From Mesorhabditis belari (lineage: Eukaryota > Nematoda > Chromadorea > Rhabditida > Rhabditidae): DNA of 64,000 nucleotides. The stretch spans positions 1-64,000 of the forward strand of contig CAUEEP010000034.1 in NCBI GenBank assembly GCA_958450365.1, read 5' to 3'. Under the pieces are notes generated by a model. That model had not been told where the DNA came from. It saw only the letters and a list, made by a program, of their open reading frames with translations, and ran no database searches. The position numbers and the translations under genes were made by a program. Shown one piece after another: positions 23,801-33,617 of the stretch (the first letter of the stretch is position 1; every line of letters starts with the position of its first letter).

Positions 23801-25425
23801 AGCCAGGTCCTATTCCTAGGAATTTCCTGGCTCTAGAGATTAGAAGCTAGCCATTAGTTGACCTCTGGCCTGGTTGTAGAGTTGTCTCTGCATGAAGTGA
23901 TTCTCGCCCAGCACTAGCTGAAGTGTGATCAATTTGGCTAGTTTACCAATTGTTAACTGTTTAACTGCCTTGTTTAACTGCATTAGATCGACTTTGCTTT
24001 CGATTTGTCTTACAGAATCTTTTCAAATCAATCTCTTTCAGAGAAGATCAGCTATGACAACAGTGTCCCATCGGCTTTCCCCAACCCGGCCACCAATCCC
24101 TCGAAAGGTTACAACGCTAAAGCGATGGCAGCACCCACCAATCATTTCTTCTCGGGACAAGGTATTCGTATGTATGATTGGAGATTCCAAACAATCGAGA
24201 TTCAATGCCAAAAACTACTGTAATTTTTCAATATTCAGTTAACTCTCGCGGTTACGGTCAACCAAATCGTGTGGCGACGAACTTCGCGAATGAGCCACCC
24301 GCTTTCTCGATTCTCCAACCAATGAGCAGTCCTCGGGTGTACGGGCAAGCTGTTTTTCAAGGTAAAATCAGGGACAATGATTGACAATGATTGACAATGA
24401 AGATCTACAATTCTTGAACTAAACAATAAGAATATTTAGCTCTTTCCTTTCGTGGTCTTTTTAGTCCGTCTCTCGTGGTCTTTTATAATTTTTTTTATTC
24501 AGTTCCACATGCATTAGTTTATATGATCAGAATTTAAAGAAACATCGTAAGAATAACAATTTTAGCAAAGGCCATGGAACTTTTAAATGACCATTAAACT
24601 TTTAAAAGTCCACAATTTCAGGGAAAGAGTCGAATATTTTGTTTCAGGACAGCACTATCGAGGGCAAATGATCAGCAATCAGCGAACGGCGAGTGATTAT
24701 GGATATGGAGCTGTTGGATATCAACCACCACAGCCGAATCCCGGATATCAGGTAGGGAAATGTCTTATTTTCTTCTCTTTCTTCTTTCCTTTCTTCTTCC
24801 TTGTCTCTCCTGTTTCTTCTTTTGGAAAGAAGGCGCCGATAGCTCAGTGGCAAAGCATCTGCGCGGTAAGCAGGGGGTCAATAGTTCAATTCTCTCTCCG
24901 TTCCAAATTCTTTGCCAGTCATTTTTTTACTTTATTCTTATAGAAGTCTTACAGAAGTACAGTAAAGTAGATTTTGTGTACCCTAAAGGTAAATACAGAA
25001 GCTGTAAGTCCAGAGCCAAGTCCAGACCAGAGCCAAGTCCAGACCAGAGCCAAGTCCAGACCAGAGCCAAGTCCAGACCAGAGCCAAGTCCAGACCAGAG
25101 CCAAGTCCAGACCAAGGTCAACCTGCAGTCAAGTGAGGCCAGACCATTACCAGATCAAGCCAGGTTCACGCACTTTTTATGGGCCGAGCTAGGCCCACCT
25201 TCTGATGTGGAAACGAATACTCTCCCTAACAACGAACACTCTCCCTTGTCCCTAACAAATTCTTCGCTAAAATTCTTTCCTGTTAAATTTTACTTTACTG
25301 TTCCAGGGCTACACTTCACCACAACAAAATTGGAATCGAAACCCTGGTGAGACTCAATTTTGTGAGAAAGAGCAAAGTTTTTAGGTTATAACCAGCGCCA
25401 ATTTGAAGCCAAACATCGTAACTGA
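17866..25425 (+). CDS. Nematode cuticle collagen with long non-collagenous C-terminal tail
   Basis: A secreted structural protein of the cuticle. Eighteen exons join in phase: 17866-18009, 18443-18548, 19414-19476, 19571-19662, 20063-20127, 20240-20336, 20391-20494, 20563-20684, 20728-20787, 20830-20886, 22849-22969, 23320-23385, 23428-23637, 24042-24161, 24239-24361, 24648-24751, 25307-25346, 25385-25425. Exon 1 gives a membrane segment (TILSTTCLLLMVTVLPLTML). Exon 2 has RMKR, a furin/BLI-4-type cleavage site. Then come Cys-flanked interrupted Gly-X-Y blocks (CSCQQGPPGPPGG to GPLGSPGIKGSCNHC). The tail is Gln/Tyr/Asn-rich and includes about nine GQER repeats, ending GYNQRQFEAKHRN. The long tail recalls collagens of the BLI/SQT kind, but I cannot assign an orthologue. 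Introns hold MITEs, a Tc3-like transposon and tRNA-like sequences. Confidence 0.88.
18931..19294. mobile_element. hAT-like MITE, family GGGG(T/C)TGGGACAAATGC
   Basis: A fold-back element in collagen intron 2 with ends GGGGGTGGGACAAATGCGAC and GTAGCATTTGTCCCAGCCCC. An 8-bp target duplication ACGTCGTG (18923-18930 and 19295-19302) marks it as hAT-type. The inner arms, such as GACAAATCAGACCTC, pair over more than 100 bp. Confidence 0.88.
19708..19953. mobile_element. hAT-like MITE, family GGGGTAGGCTA, copy 2
   Basis: A 246-bp palindrome in collagen intron 4, same family as 15637-15887. Ends are GGGGTAGGCTACTTTGCGCC and its complement. The 8-bp duplication TGAAACAT (19700-19707 and 19954-19961) is exact. 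The two family members differ by substitutions and by the number of TTGCGCAA blocks. Confidence 0.88.
21214..22782 (-). mobile_element. Tc3-like Tc1/mariner transposon, degenerate, in collagen intron 10
   Basis: A 1569-bp element starting CAGTGCGTTTCAAATTC and ending with its complement, flanked by TA (21212-21213 and 22783-22784). Terminal repeats are about 200 bp, and the terminal motif recurs at their inner ends (near 21392 and 22580), an IR/DR layout. It sits inside a local tandem repeat of about 41 bp (AGTAAGACCATTTATCATTC and following), one unit to the left and one to the right. Confidence 0.9.
21475..22491 (-). pseudogene. Tc3-like transposase, inactivated
   Basis: Starts MAHGKLLTDYEKGQIGARL at 22491. 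It has the helix-turn-helix region, KKKPGPKPKLTPRARRHI, NFGGGSVRVWAAF, the FQYDNASAH catalytic block, and SPDLNPIENLWGILVRAVYK, all as in Tc1/Tc3 DD34E transposases. In-frame stops replace Trp codons in LD*PAQSPDLNP (TGA) and IFSA*SDLDV (TAG), and another stop lies near 21846. A 3' splice-like or inserted stretch near 22040-22080 interrupts the first Asp block. The copy cannot encode an active enzyme. Confidence 0.85.
23040..23112 (+). tRNA. tRNA-like sequence (Ser-GGA-like), likely pseudogene
   Basis: It lies in collagen intron 11. A B-box-like GGTTCAACTCC and an A-box-like region (GGATCTAATTGGTAGAG) are present. The anticodon arm TCTGC...GCGGA has two extra bases compared with the copy at 29.2 kb, so the cloverleaf is damaged. 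Confidence 0.45.
23476..23577 (+). repeat. 12-bp coding repeat (GQER)n in collagen tail
   Basis: About nine copies of GGACAAGAAAGA in exon 13 encode Gly-Gln-Glu-Arg. The first units carry GGACAGGAAAGA. All three forward frames are open across it. It is in frame with the flanking collagen exon. Confidence 0.85.
23748..23801 (+). pseudogene. Partial duplicate of collagen exon 13 in the following intron
   Basis: The sequence from CCATCCCCGCAACCCCCAGC to GGCACAGAAGAC repeats the exon 13 segment ending at 23634 without change over about 50 bases. It has no acceptor or repeat region before it and is followed by AGAGCC rather than the donor. It is therefore a non-coding exon fragment. Confidence 0.8.
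24832..24904 (+). tRNA. tRNA-like sequence in collagen intron 16
   Basis: GGCGCCGATAGCTCAGTGGC has a good A box and D-arm. The arm CTGC-GCGGTAA-GCAG follows, then AGTTCAATTCT as a weak B box. The acceptor ends do not pair and position 33 is not T, so it is probably a pseudo-tRNA. Confidence 0.4.
25007..25116. repeat. 17-bp minisatellite in collagen intron 16
   Basis: About six copies of CCAAGTCCAGACCAGAG in tandem. It is intronic and open in some frames only by chance. Confidence 0.85.
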
Positions 25426-25464
25426 AAGCCAACAAGTTCTAAAGTTTTATTCATTTATAAATTT

Positions 25465-28400
25465 TTATTTCTTTCCCGTTCTCCACATGATGTCAAACTG
25501 TTTGAAGTAGATATCTTCACTTTCGGCATTGCTAAACACCATTCGTTCACCTTTCGCATTCCGGACCACCAATTCGGGAGTGACCTGGAAAGGAGTACGG
25601 TACGGTACGGTACGGTAAGGTACGATAAAATTCCCCCTGCCTTACTACAGATCGTTATTATTGCATTGCAAAGTACTGTAGACAAAGAATAACCACTTTC
25701 AATCAATTAATCTTAGTTCCAGTTGGTAGAATGAATAAAATGAATAGTTCTAATCGATTTCTTGACACCGAAAACCCTCGGGTACAAATTTTCAGCTGGA
25801 ATCTCTTTTTTTGGGCCATTTACAAAGCAAAAGAAGAATCCCTGTTTGAATGAGGAGGTGTTCTTTGTGCGCGCGCACAATCGCTGTCCATCTGGCAAAG
25901 GGCGCTGGGGTAAGATTTGGGAAGCCTCTCTACTTGCCGGTTCAGTTACCCAAGTTAGAGAGCGATCGGGAACTGAGTCATTTTTTCGATTTGGAGCGTC
26001 ACTGTGCTCAATTTTTTAGCATCATTTCTGGCTTAGACTTGGCTATGTTCTTACTACGTAATCGCTCGCCTTCCGGCACACGTCGCCAATAGATAGGTGT
26101 TTCCTGATGGGACGGGTTACAGGAAAGGGAACGGTGGATGGGCTAGCCGGCTTCCCCCGTCGGTATGCCCGAATTTTTGGGATCAATTTTTGGCGTAAGT
26201 TTAGCTGCATTGAAATGGTCCTGTTATCATTATTAGGTTTCTCAGAACAGACTTTCGTCCGTAGCCGAATGATCCGCAAAAACTGGCGTCGAAGATTTGG
26301 CTCGGCAAAAATCGTGACAAACATTTGAACAAAGATCTGAAAAATTGATGACAGAATTTTATGAAAATAATTTTATGAACACAATTTCATTAGACTCTAG
26401 TTTTCTTTGTCGTTCTAGACATTCAGAAAGGAAATCTTTCCGTTCAAACTCCCACAAATGTTCACTTTTTGCACTAATTGCTTAAAAAAAGCGTGTGAAA
26501 AAAGGAAAATCATGTAAAGGGAGATGTACACGAGTCTAGAAACTCTTTCAAATGTTAAATTATGTAGTATACATGTATATGTTTATGAAATCATAAATGG
26601 ATAATTTTGTAGATATTTTGTAGATATTTTGTAGAATTTCATAGATTTTATCTAATTTCATTGTAATGATTGAATGAAAAATGGAAATGAATGGAAATAG
26701 GATCAGGAGCCAAAAGCAACGATCACCTTACGCTCAAGGACCAGCCCAAGTCCTACAATTTGTAAGTCAGGTCAAGCCTAGCTTCTGACAGGCCAGGGAT
26801 TTAGCACAACTACGGTAACTGTATCCCAGGGATTAGAGCTTGGCCTAGCCTAGACTAGGCCAAGCTCTAATCTCTAGGATACAGTTGACCTTACCTGACC
26901 TAGAAAAATCGCATTTGAACACTTGTTCACTGAGAAGTAGCATTTTGGAATCACTGGCTAATGGTTGGAATCACTGGCTAATGGTTGGCCAATCAGCAGC
27001 AAGCTTTACTCTTTCTACTTTCTACTTTCTAGATCTACTTTCTACTTTCTAGATCTACTTCTACTACTACAAGCAATTGTAAGTCTAGACTTAAAAAAAC
27101 TCTTGCAAATGTTAAACTATGTAGTATCTATGTTTATGATATCATCAATGGATACAAGTACATGGGAACTCGTTCCTCCTTTCCTGTTTTACTTTTCTAT
27201 ACTTTTCTATACTTTTCTGTACTTTTCTGTACTTTTCTATACTTTTCTGTACTTTTCTGTACTTTTCTGTACTTTTCTGTACACTTGTTCATTATTTCCA
27301 TGAGAATCTGTAGATAGATATTCTCAAGGATTTGTTTCAAGTTCAAGTTCAAATTCAAGTTCAAGTTCAAGTTCAAGTTCAAGTTCAAGTTCAAGTTCAA
27401 ATTCTTTCAAGTTCTTTCAAGTTCAAAGATTTTTGATTGTTTCGATCAAGAATCTTTGAATGAATCTATAGAATACCTGGATTTGTAGTGAGTAGAAAAA
27501 GATGAAAGTGAAGAAAGTTTGTTTGTAAGGATCTCCATCAACACCGAATTCGTAGAGGAAACAAATCGCTATGCTCGTCACGCACTGAATCGTATTTTAA
27601 GCATAAAACTACTCGAAATCTAAAAATTTGAAAAATTTGATGAAAACTCGAAAAATTTGATGCTGTGTGAGCCAGGCATTTGAGCAAGGCAGTGTGCCAG
27701 AAAGCGTGCATTTACCTAGCTCAAGTTCAAAGCACGAGCCGGCTTTAGCTTTAGAATTATCGAGGCTTTAGAAAGCTTGTCTTGTATCCATATCCAGTTT
27801 TCTTTTCTAAGTCATGGATAATTTTTAGGTACAGTATACCTTATATGGAGCCAAGTAGAGCAATAATCGGGACGCTTTATAGTTCTCTTGGGTTCTGTAT
27901 CTGGAAAATGAGATATAAGTGGATTTATGATCTAAAATAGTATTGTAGCCTTATTCTTAATCATTCTAATATTAGGTTGATGCATAAGTCTTTTCGTTTT
28001 TTTTCGTACTTCTGTTAAAAAGTAACAAATTCACGAATTAATCTATAGTTTGCTCTATAAAAAAAGTGTTTTTTTGTTCAATTTGCATCTTTTTAAATGA
28101 ATTTCGGTTGACTTTCAAGCAAATTCGAGAGTGAAAAACGCCTTTTTCGTAAAAATCTATAAAAAACTCTACGGAAAAATTGGCTGAATGAATTTCTCTG
28201 AAATTTTGGCGAAATATCAAACGTTTTTTTTTCTCTATCTTTTATCTATTGACACGAAGATAGGTTTTCTTTAGCTAAGGTGTCTAAACCGCATCATCGA
28301 GTTAGCCCTTTTTGACTACCCGACTTCATACTCTCAAGAAAATCCAGGCATTCAATATTTTTAAACCCGTTTTAATGTTATTTTGCAGAAAAATAATTGC

Positions 28401-30481
28401 TTTTTCTAATGAAATCAACCGTAGTTTAATTCGTGCATTTGTTGGCTTGAAACGGCAGACGAAAAGGAACAAAAACACTTATGCATCAACCTAATAATAG
28501 GTAAAATACTACTGTAGCCTTATTCTATATCATTCTAACAGTTAAAATAAGACTGTAGCCCTATTCTTTATCATCCTAACAGTTAAAATAAGACTGTAGC
28601 CTTATTCTTTATCACTCTAACAGTTAAAATAAGACTGTAACCTTATTCTTTATCTCTCTAACAGTTAAAATACTACCGTAACCCTATTCTGTATCATTCT
28701 AACAGTTAAAATAAGACCGTAACCCTATTCTCTATCATCCTAATTATAATATTTTATTACTCTACCTATCCTCTATCGTTGAATATCTCTTCTTAAACAC
28801 TTTTCGATACATCCTACGACATATTCCGTAAAGCACGATGAAGAACTAAAGTTTTACAGAAGTTTAAGCATTCATAGTTAGCTTTATTCAACTAATAGTT
28901 TATTTAAATCTTCAACTTACCATAATAGTACAAAAATACGTTGCATAGACTAAAAGGAAAACTTTCCAGCCACTAGCAAAGTCTGTGTAGATCGCAAGCA
29001 CTTCAAAAGCGGCACCAAGTGTCTGAACAAAAGTTTTAGGGTTCACTTTGCGCTTAAATTCGTAAACACACCCTTTCTGGGGCACTCAATTTAAGCTTTT
29101 TTTTGTAAATAAGCTTCAGTAGGAAAAGAAATGAATCGAGTACGCGAGAAAGTTAGCGCAACGCTTCTTAGACCCTTTTTTCTCGGGAGTCGGGCGAAGC
29201 GCCGGTGGCCTATTGGTAAAGTGTCTGCCTGGAAAGCGGAGGGTCGCCGAAGCTCGAGGGTTCGACTCCTCTTGGCGACACTCTGTTCCTCTTTTTGTTT
29301 CATCTCTTCTTATTTCAAAAACGTTTAAATTTTTGAGCTCAAAGTACACAGATATAGAGTTTACTCTACTCCTTACCGTACAAACGATGAGACACAACGC
29401 GAATTTATTTGTGGTGAACTTTTGATCGTAGTCTTCCAAATAGTATAATGAGATCGAGCGCTCGATTGCGTATCCCAATGTCATTTGAAGAGAACAACCC
29501 GTTACTAGAATGAAATTACAGCAACAGAACCAGAAAACTATAGATTTGCACTTTGTCCTCTCACAAACGCACATCTTCTGGCACATTCTTGAATTGACAG
29601 AAGGCGCGTAAAAGCACAAAACACAAGACAAGAAGACCTACAACTCTCCGTCGTAAATGAGAAAATTTGAAAGTGGTTGGCGTCCAAAAGGGAATAATAA
29701 TCCAATAAATGTTTAATTATTCGCCCGATTGTCGCCAAAGTGAGTGATGTTGGTTGAGAGAGCATTAAAGTCGAAAGATTTTGGTGGCAGACCTTAACAA
29801 TAAAAATTGAACATCGCCTTCTTATCTCCTCTTTCTTGGTCGCAAAGAAAAGCCAAGTTGGTCTATTGGTAAAGTGCCAGCCCGGGGGGTCGTGGGGCAA
29901 GGGTCGGGTCGAGGGTTCGATTCCTCTTGCTCGCCTTTTTATCTGTCATTTCTTTGTCTTCACATTTCAAAAGCGAAAAACAAGATGTTGAAGAAAATTT
30001 GATATAATTCACTTGTAAGCTTTGACTTTAGCGTTTAATTTCTTTCGCCAGCTTTAGCCATTAATTTCTTTCATTGTCAGCCATTAATTCTTGACTTTAG
30101 TTCTTAAAAAGCCCAAAGAAGAAAAATTGTTTAGTTTTTCCTCTAAAGCAAACCATGTTCTTGTTCTTGAAAGCCCAAAAGACAACAATTGCACAAACCC
30201 GTTGTATCGTGAATAAGTGAAAGTACAAGCACAACGCGAGCACCAACAAGCAGCAAATGTAGGCTTCAATTAGCTGAAAAAGATTTTCGACGTGGTTAAC
30301 CTTTTTTTAGGCTATATCTACAAATAAAAGCACTTTAAAGGCTTAAAAAGCATCTAAGAATGCTAAAAAATGTCTCAAATTAGCTTAATTGAAAAAAAAA
30401 AATGACTCAACTTACCTTAAAATAATTAAAATAACCCTCAAGATAAGCGGGTCTAATGAGCGCTCCATGCAGTGAGGTCAT
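25465..30481 (-). CDS. Serpentine chemoreceptor, SRE-like seven-transmembrane GPCR
   Basis: Likely a nematode chemosensory receptor in the plasma membrane. Exons read on the minus strand: 30481-30416 (MTSLHGALIRPAYLEGYFNY), 30273-30199 (TM1, IEAYICCLLVLALCLYF), about 29792-29637 (HQNLSTLML, LATIGRIIK), 29637-29377 (TM3, then GYAIERSISLYYLEDYDQKF), 29022-28921 (GWKVFLLVYATYF), 28845-28766 (FFIVLYGICRRMYRKVFKK), 27619-27477 (AICFLYEF, TFIFFYSLQ) and 25584-25465 (SEDIYFKQFDIMW, stop). The AIERSxxLYYLEDY motif after TM3 and the IYFKQ tail suggest the SRE family. The join near 29637 is unclear, and a TTTT run at 27595-27598 shifts frame. Introns hold two tRNA-like copies, an SL1-like unit and a mariner MITE. 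Family assignment is from memory of motifs only. Confidence 0.68.
25751..26060 (+). ncRNA. SL RNA-like repeat unit, family B copy 1
   Basis: The SL1-like leader GGTTCAGTTACCCAAGTTAG begins at 25939, preceded 50 bp upstream by CATCTGGCA. About 100 bases follow that are shared with the copy at 56.7 kb. They include a small hairpin GAGC-GTCACTGT-GCTC directly before AATTTTTTAG, which resembles an Sm site. SL RNA genes have this order: leader, stem-loops, Sm site. There is no GT at the expected donor after the leader, so this may be a pseudogene or a transposed fragment. It lies inside a chemoreceptor intron, opposite strand. Confidence 0.4.
27180..27420. repeat. Two adjacent minisatellites, ACTTTTCTGT and TTCAAG
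   Basis: 27190-27285 is a 10-bp array (ACTTTTCTGT/AT) and 27337-27420 a 6-bp array of TTCAAG. Both are in the last intron of the chemoreceptor gene. Confidence 0.8.
27972..28494. mobile_element. Mariner-type MITE with TTAGGTTGATGCATAAGT ends
   Basis: The terminal 18 bases TTAGGTTGATGCATAAGT recur inverted at the right end, with TA on both sides (27970-27971 and 28495-28496). The sequence and TA target are typical of mariner elements. At 523 bp, with no transposase frame, it is a deletion derivative. Confidence 0.85.
28497..28745. repeat. ~41-bp tandem repeat (CTGTAGCCTTATTC...)
   Basis: About six units of AACAGTTAAAATAAGACTGT followed by AGCCTTATTCTTTATCATTCT. Units differ by substitutions such as AGCC/AACC. 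It directly abuts the mariner MITE, whose right flank resembles a unit. Confidence 0.8.
29201..29279 (+). tRNA. tRNA-like sequence, Ser-GGA-like with long variable arm
   Basis: GCCGGTGGCCTATTGGTAAA gives the acceptor start and A box. TCTGC-CTGGAAA-GCGGA forms a five-pair anticodon arm with anticodon GGA. An extended variable region follows, then a B box GGTTCGACTCC and the 3' TTGGC that pairs with GCCGG. The acceptor stem is only about five pairs. It could be a functional class II tRNA or a tRNA-derived repeat; related copies lie at 23040, 29852 and 31383. Confidence 0.5.
29852..29935 (+). tRNA. tRNA-like sequence, degraded relative of 29201 copy
   Basis: GCCAAGTTGGTCTATTGGTA and GAGGGTTCGATTCCTCTTG keep the A and B boxes. 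The anticodon arm region is GC-rich and rearranged (CCCGGGGGGTCGTGGGGC). Probably a pseudo-tRNA. Confidence 0.4.
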
Positions 30482-30845
30482 TAAAACCTGTAAAAGCCTG
30501 TAAAAGCCTGTAAAAACCTGCAAAAAGCTGTAAAAGCCTGTAAAAAGCTGTAAAAAGCTGTAAAAAGCTGTAAAGGCCTGTAAAGGCCTGTAAAAGCCTG
30601 TAAAAAGCTGTAAAGGCCTGTAAAAAGCTTGAAAAAGCTGAAGGAAGCCTGTAAAAAGCTGTAAAAGCCTATAAAAGCCTGTAAAAGCCTGTAAAAACCT
30701 GCAAAAAGCTGTAAAAGCCTGTAAAAAGCTGTCAAAAGCTGTAAAAACCTGTGAAAAGCTGTAAAAGCCTGTAAAAGCCTGTAAAAACCTGCAAAAAGCT
30801 GTAAAAGCCTGTAAAAAGCTGTAAAAAGCTTTCAGATTCTGTAAA
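30482..30845. repeat. 10-bp minisatellite CTGTAAAAGC
   Basis: About 36 units of CTGTAAAAGC/CTGTAAAAAG run from just upstream of the chemoreceptor start codon to 30845. It would form its immediate 5' flank, so it may separate the gene from its promoter. Confidence 0.9.
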
Positions 30846-31382
30846 AACCTTTCAATATCTGTTAAACATTCATAAAATCAAACAAAAAAAGAATCAAATT
30901 ACATTACTAATCAAAAAATTGACATTAAAACTTGAAAACCACAGAAAATTTTTGAAAAAAACGAAACTCTATAGTCAATTTGATGCGTTTACATTAGAAA
31001 AACATTGAAAAAAAGGCGGAAAACCGAAATTCTACAATTAGGCACTAATTGTATATGAATTTTTATGGGAAATCCGTTTTTTTTTTTCGGGATTTAAACC
31101 AGGTACAGAATAGAATTCAATTAGTGAAAAAAAAAAGTGAAAAGACTTGATTCAAGTCTGGGCTGAAAGAAAATGAAAAAAGAAAAGCAAAAAATTGAAA
31201 ATGTGTTTTGGACAAATTTTTTTGTACTTTTTCTTTGTGCTTGAATTTGTAAACGTATCCATCTTGGTGCACTCTTTGTTTTCCACGGATATCTTGAAGG
31301 AAGAAGAATTGAGGGCGCTAGAAAGCGTAGATCGTCGCTTCATCGCTTCTTATTCCCTTTTTTCTCGATGGCCACCGACAGT

Positions 31383-31452
31383 GCCGGTGGCTTATTGGTA
31401 AAGTGTTAGCCTGGAAAGCGATGGTTCGATGGTTCGACTCCTCTTGGCGACT
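31383..31452 (+). tRNA. tRNA-like sequence (GCCGGTGGCTTATTGG...)
   Basis: Same family as 29201. The anticodon loop CTGGAAA is kept, the variable arm is short, the B box GGTTCGACTCC is perfect, and the ends GCCGG/TTGGC pair. Followed at once by a (TTC)n tract. Confidence 0.5.
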
Positions 31453-31489
31453 TTCTATTTGATATTTTTCTTCTTCTTCTTCTTCTTCT

Positions 31490-31524
<35 letters not shown>

Positions 31525-31774
31525 TTCCTCTTCTTCTCATTTCAATTTTTGTGTCCAAAGTACGCTACGTAGAGATTTTGGGTAAGTTTTTCGAATTTCA
31601 AATTCATTGAATCGAAGTTTGAGTGTATTGCTGTGTTTTAAAGTATATTTATTCGACACGAATAATGAATGACAACACAATGGAGGAAATTTTTACCCCT
31701 AATTACCCCTATTACCGAAATGTTGTTAAGAAAAAAAAAACCCATAATAACGGGAAAAAGAAGCAATCTTTCTA

Positions 31775-31842
31775 GCCGCCGGGATTGTACCCTTAACCCC
31801 CCGACTAGGAGACAAGACTCCTATCCGGTTGGCTACGACGGC
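31775..31842 (-). tRNA. tRNA-like gene, minus strand, perfect acceptor stem
   Basis: On the minus strand GCCGTCG pairs over seven positions with CGGCGGC (one G-T pair). An arm TAGGA...TCCTA encloses GTCTTGTC, and the T-arm region has GGTACAATCCC (one change from the B-box consensus). The D arm is weak. The acceptor stem makes this one of the better tRNA candidates in the window; the anticodon is uncertain. Confidence 0.5.
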
Positions 31843-32688
31843 TGTTTTGTTGACTTTCTTGATTTAACCGCTCATTGTTAACCCTTGATTTGCTAGATAA
31901 ATGTTATTTAATTTGGTAAAACATTGGCAAAACTGTAAGATACAAATTTCGTAAATCATCTAGGCAAAAAAGGAGTTAAATCGTCAAATTATTCGCTAAA
32001 ATCTTTGAAATTCCTGGAAATTTCTTTTTTTTTGATTCTTTTGTTCAAAAAATCAAAAAAAATTAAGTAATCTCTAGAGATTTTTAGGTTTTAAAGAAAA
32101 ATTATTCATTTTTTTAAAGAAAAATTAGAGTTTCATAGATGAAAGTCTCAAAAAATCCATGTAAAAAAGTGATCTCTGAGAGAAAAGTGAAGAATTTACA
32201 TGAAATTTCGTGAAATTTTGAGAAAATGATGATAAATGATAAAAATTGCAAAAAGACAAAGATCTTTTCTTTTAATAAAGTCAATTTCTTTTTTTTGCTT
32301 TAAAAACTTTTCAAAACAAAGATCAGAACAAAGCTCAGCAACTTCTAAGCGTTCTCTTTCCTTTCTCGAGTTAAACCCCAGCTTTTGTGGCAGATGAATT
32401 TACATGAATGCTCATCAAAGCATGGGGATACCCTCGATGATGCCTATTTGCTATTTCCTTGAAAATCCTTAAATGGATTCCTCAAATGGATTCCTTAATT
32501 TTTAAACGAAACGGAAACGAAACTTTAAACGCATTCAATTCTTTTATTTAATGAAGAAAAATAAAAAATTCATTGCACTAGAAAGGATTTATTTCTTATG
32601 AAATATAAAAGTACACTAATTTAATAGAGTTTTTTTTTTTACTAGAGCTCGTTTCATTAAAGTTCTAGAGTTCATTACTACCGTATTT

Positions 32689-32900
32689 TCTCTAATAGTA
32701 ATGCACCAAAAGCTTTGCCTAAATTCCTCGAAATCTCGAAAACCGCTTATCAGAACCTATCGATGTGAGGGCGGAAAATGTAGCTGACGATGAGATCTAG
32801 GGGGTGATTAAAGTGTTGAGCTTCTGGGAAAACTTTGGAAGCCGTAAATAGGCATCAACTCGGCTCGCTTTGGTGCACTACTATTAGAGAAAATACGGTA
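32689..32900. mobile_element. TIR element, family TACCGTA, copy 2
   Basis: Ends TACCGTATTTTCTCTAATAG and its inverted copy, 212 bp in all. Sub-terminal TAATGCACCAAA pairs with TTTGGTGCACTA. Related to 16750-17009. Confidence 0.8.
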
Positions 32901-32902
32901 TC

Positions 32903-33310
32903 TTGTTTATACAGAGTGATCAAGAATTGCGCCACTCGCCACGGTCAACGCGTTTCCCCAAACGTTTGCAATTATTTGGACTTGCTAAAGAAGGAGGTTG
33001 TTCCGTGGGCTCAACGCCACTTCAAAAATCGAATTTGGACTATCAACAAGATGATGCGCCGGCTCACAAGGCAAAGAAAGTGCAAGAGTTTTGACCGTCC
33101 CGGACTTGATCTCGTTTTCTGAGTGGCCACCCAGCTCACCCGATCTTAACCCATTGGATTACTCAGTCTGGAGTTTTCTTGAAGCCAGGGCATGTGCAAA
33201 ACCATATAAAAACATCGAAAAGTTTGAAGAAGGCGGTCATCAAAGCATGGGATACCCTCGATGATGCCTATTTGCTCGCCAACACACTGCAAACGCGTTT
33301 CTGAATGCCG
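32903..33310 (+). pseudogene. Mariner-related transposase remnant
   Basis: In broken frames: VSPNVCNYLDLLKKEVVPWA, then QQDDAPAHKAKKVQEF (catalytic Asp block), then WPPSSPDLNPLDYSVWSFLE. These are C-terminal motifs of Tc1/mariner-superfamily transposases. The N-terminal half is missing, a TIR element abuts its 5' side and there are frame breaks. A 40-bp piece of the same element is repeated at 32412-32455. Confidence 0.75.
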
Positions 33311-33617
33311 ATGGAGGTAAATATTGAATTTAATTGTTGATTTGTTACTGTTATATGTTGAATAAAGATATTTAAGGGAAGTTTTCGAGATTGGTTGCAT
33401 ATTTGGTTAAAAGCCAGGCTTTTAGCCAAGCCTTTTTTCTATTGCGGTAATTCTTGGTCACCCTGTAGCCTGTAGACTGTTCATTGTAGATTCTTTTCGA
33501 AAATAAGCCTTCTTATTTGCTTGCTTTACCATTTCAGTGTGCCAAGAAACGCGCATTTTTGCCAGCACAAAGTACATTCAGTTCTAAGCGCTGAGAGTCC
33601 ACATTTTTATATCAAAA

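Larger units (their letters stand above)
30846..32688. other. Intergenic, AT-rich with tRNA-like sequences
   Basis: Holds two tRNA-like sequences (31383 and 31775), a (TTC)n tract at 31468-31535, and a 40-bp fragment at 32412-32455 that repeats part of the transposase remnant at 33.24 kb. No gene model is supported. Confidence 0.5.

Noticed and set aside
24760..25350. 196-residue open frame in plus orientation
   Set aside because: It runs across a collagen intron, a tRNA-like sequence and a 17-bp repeat, and its frame differs from the real last exons.
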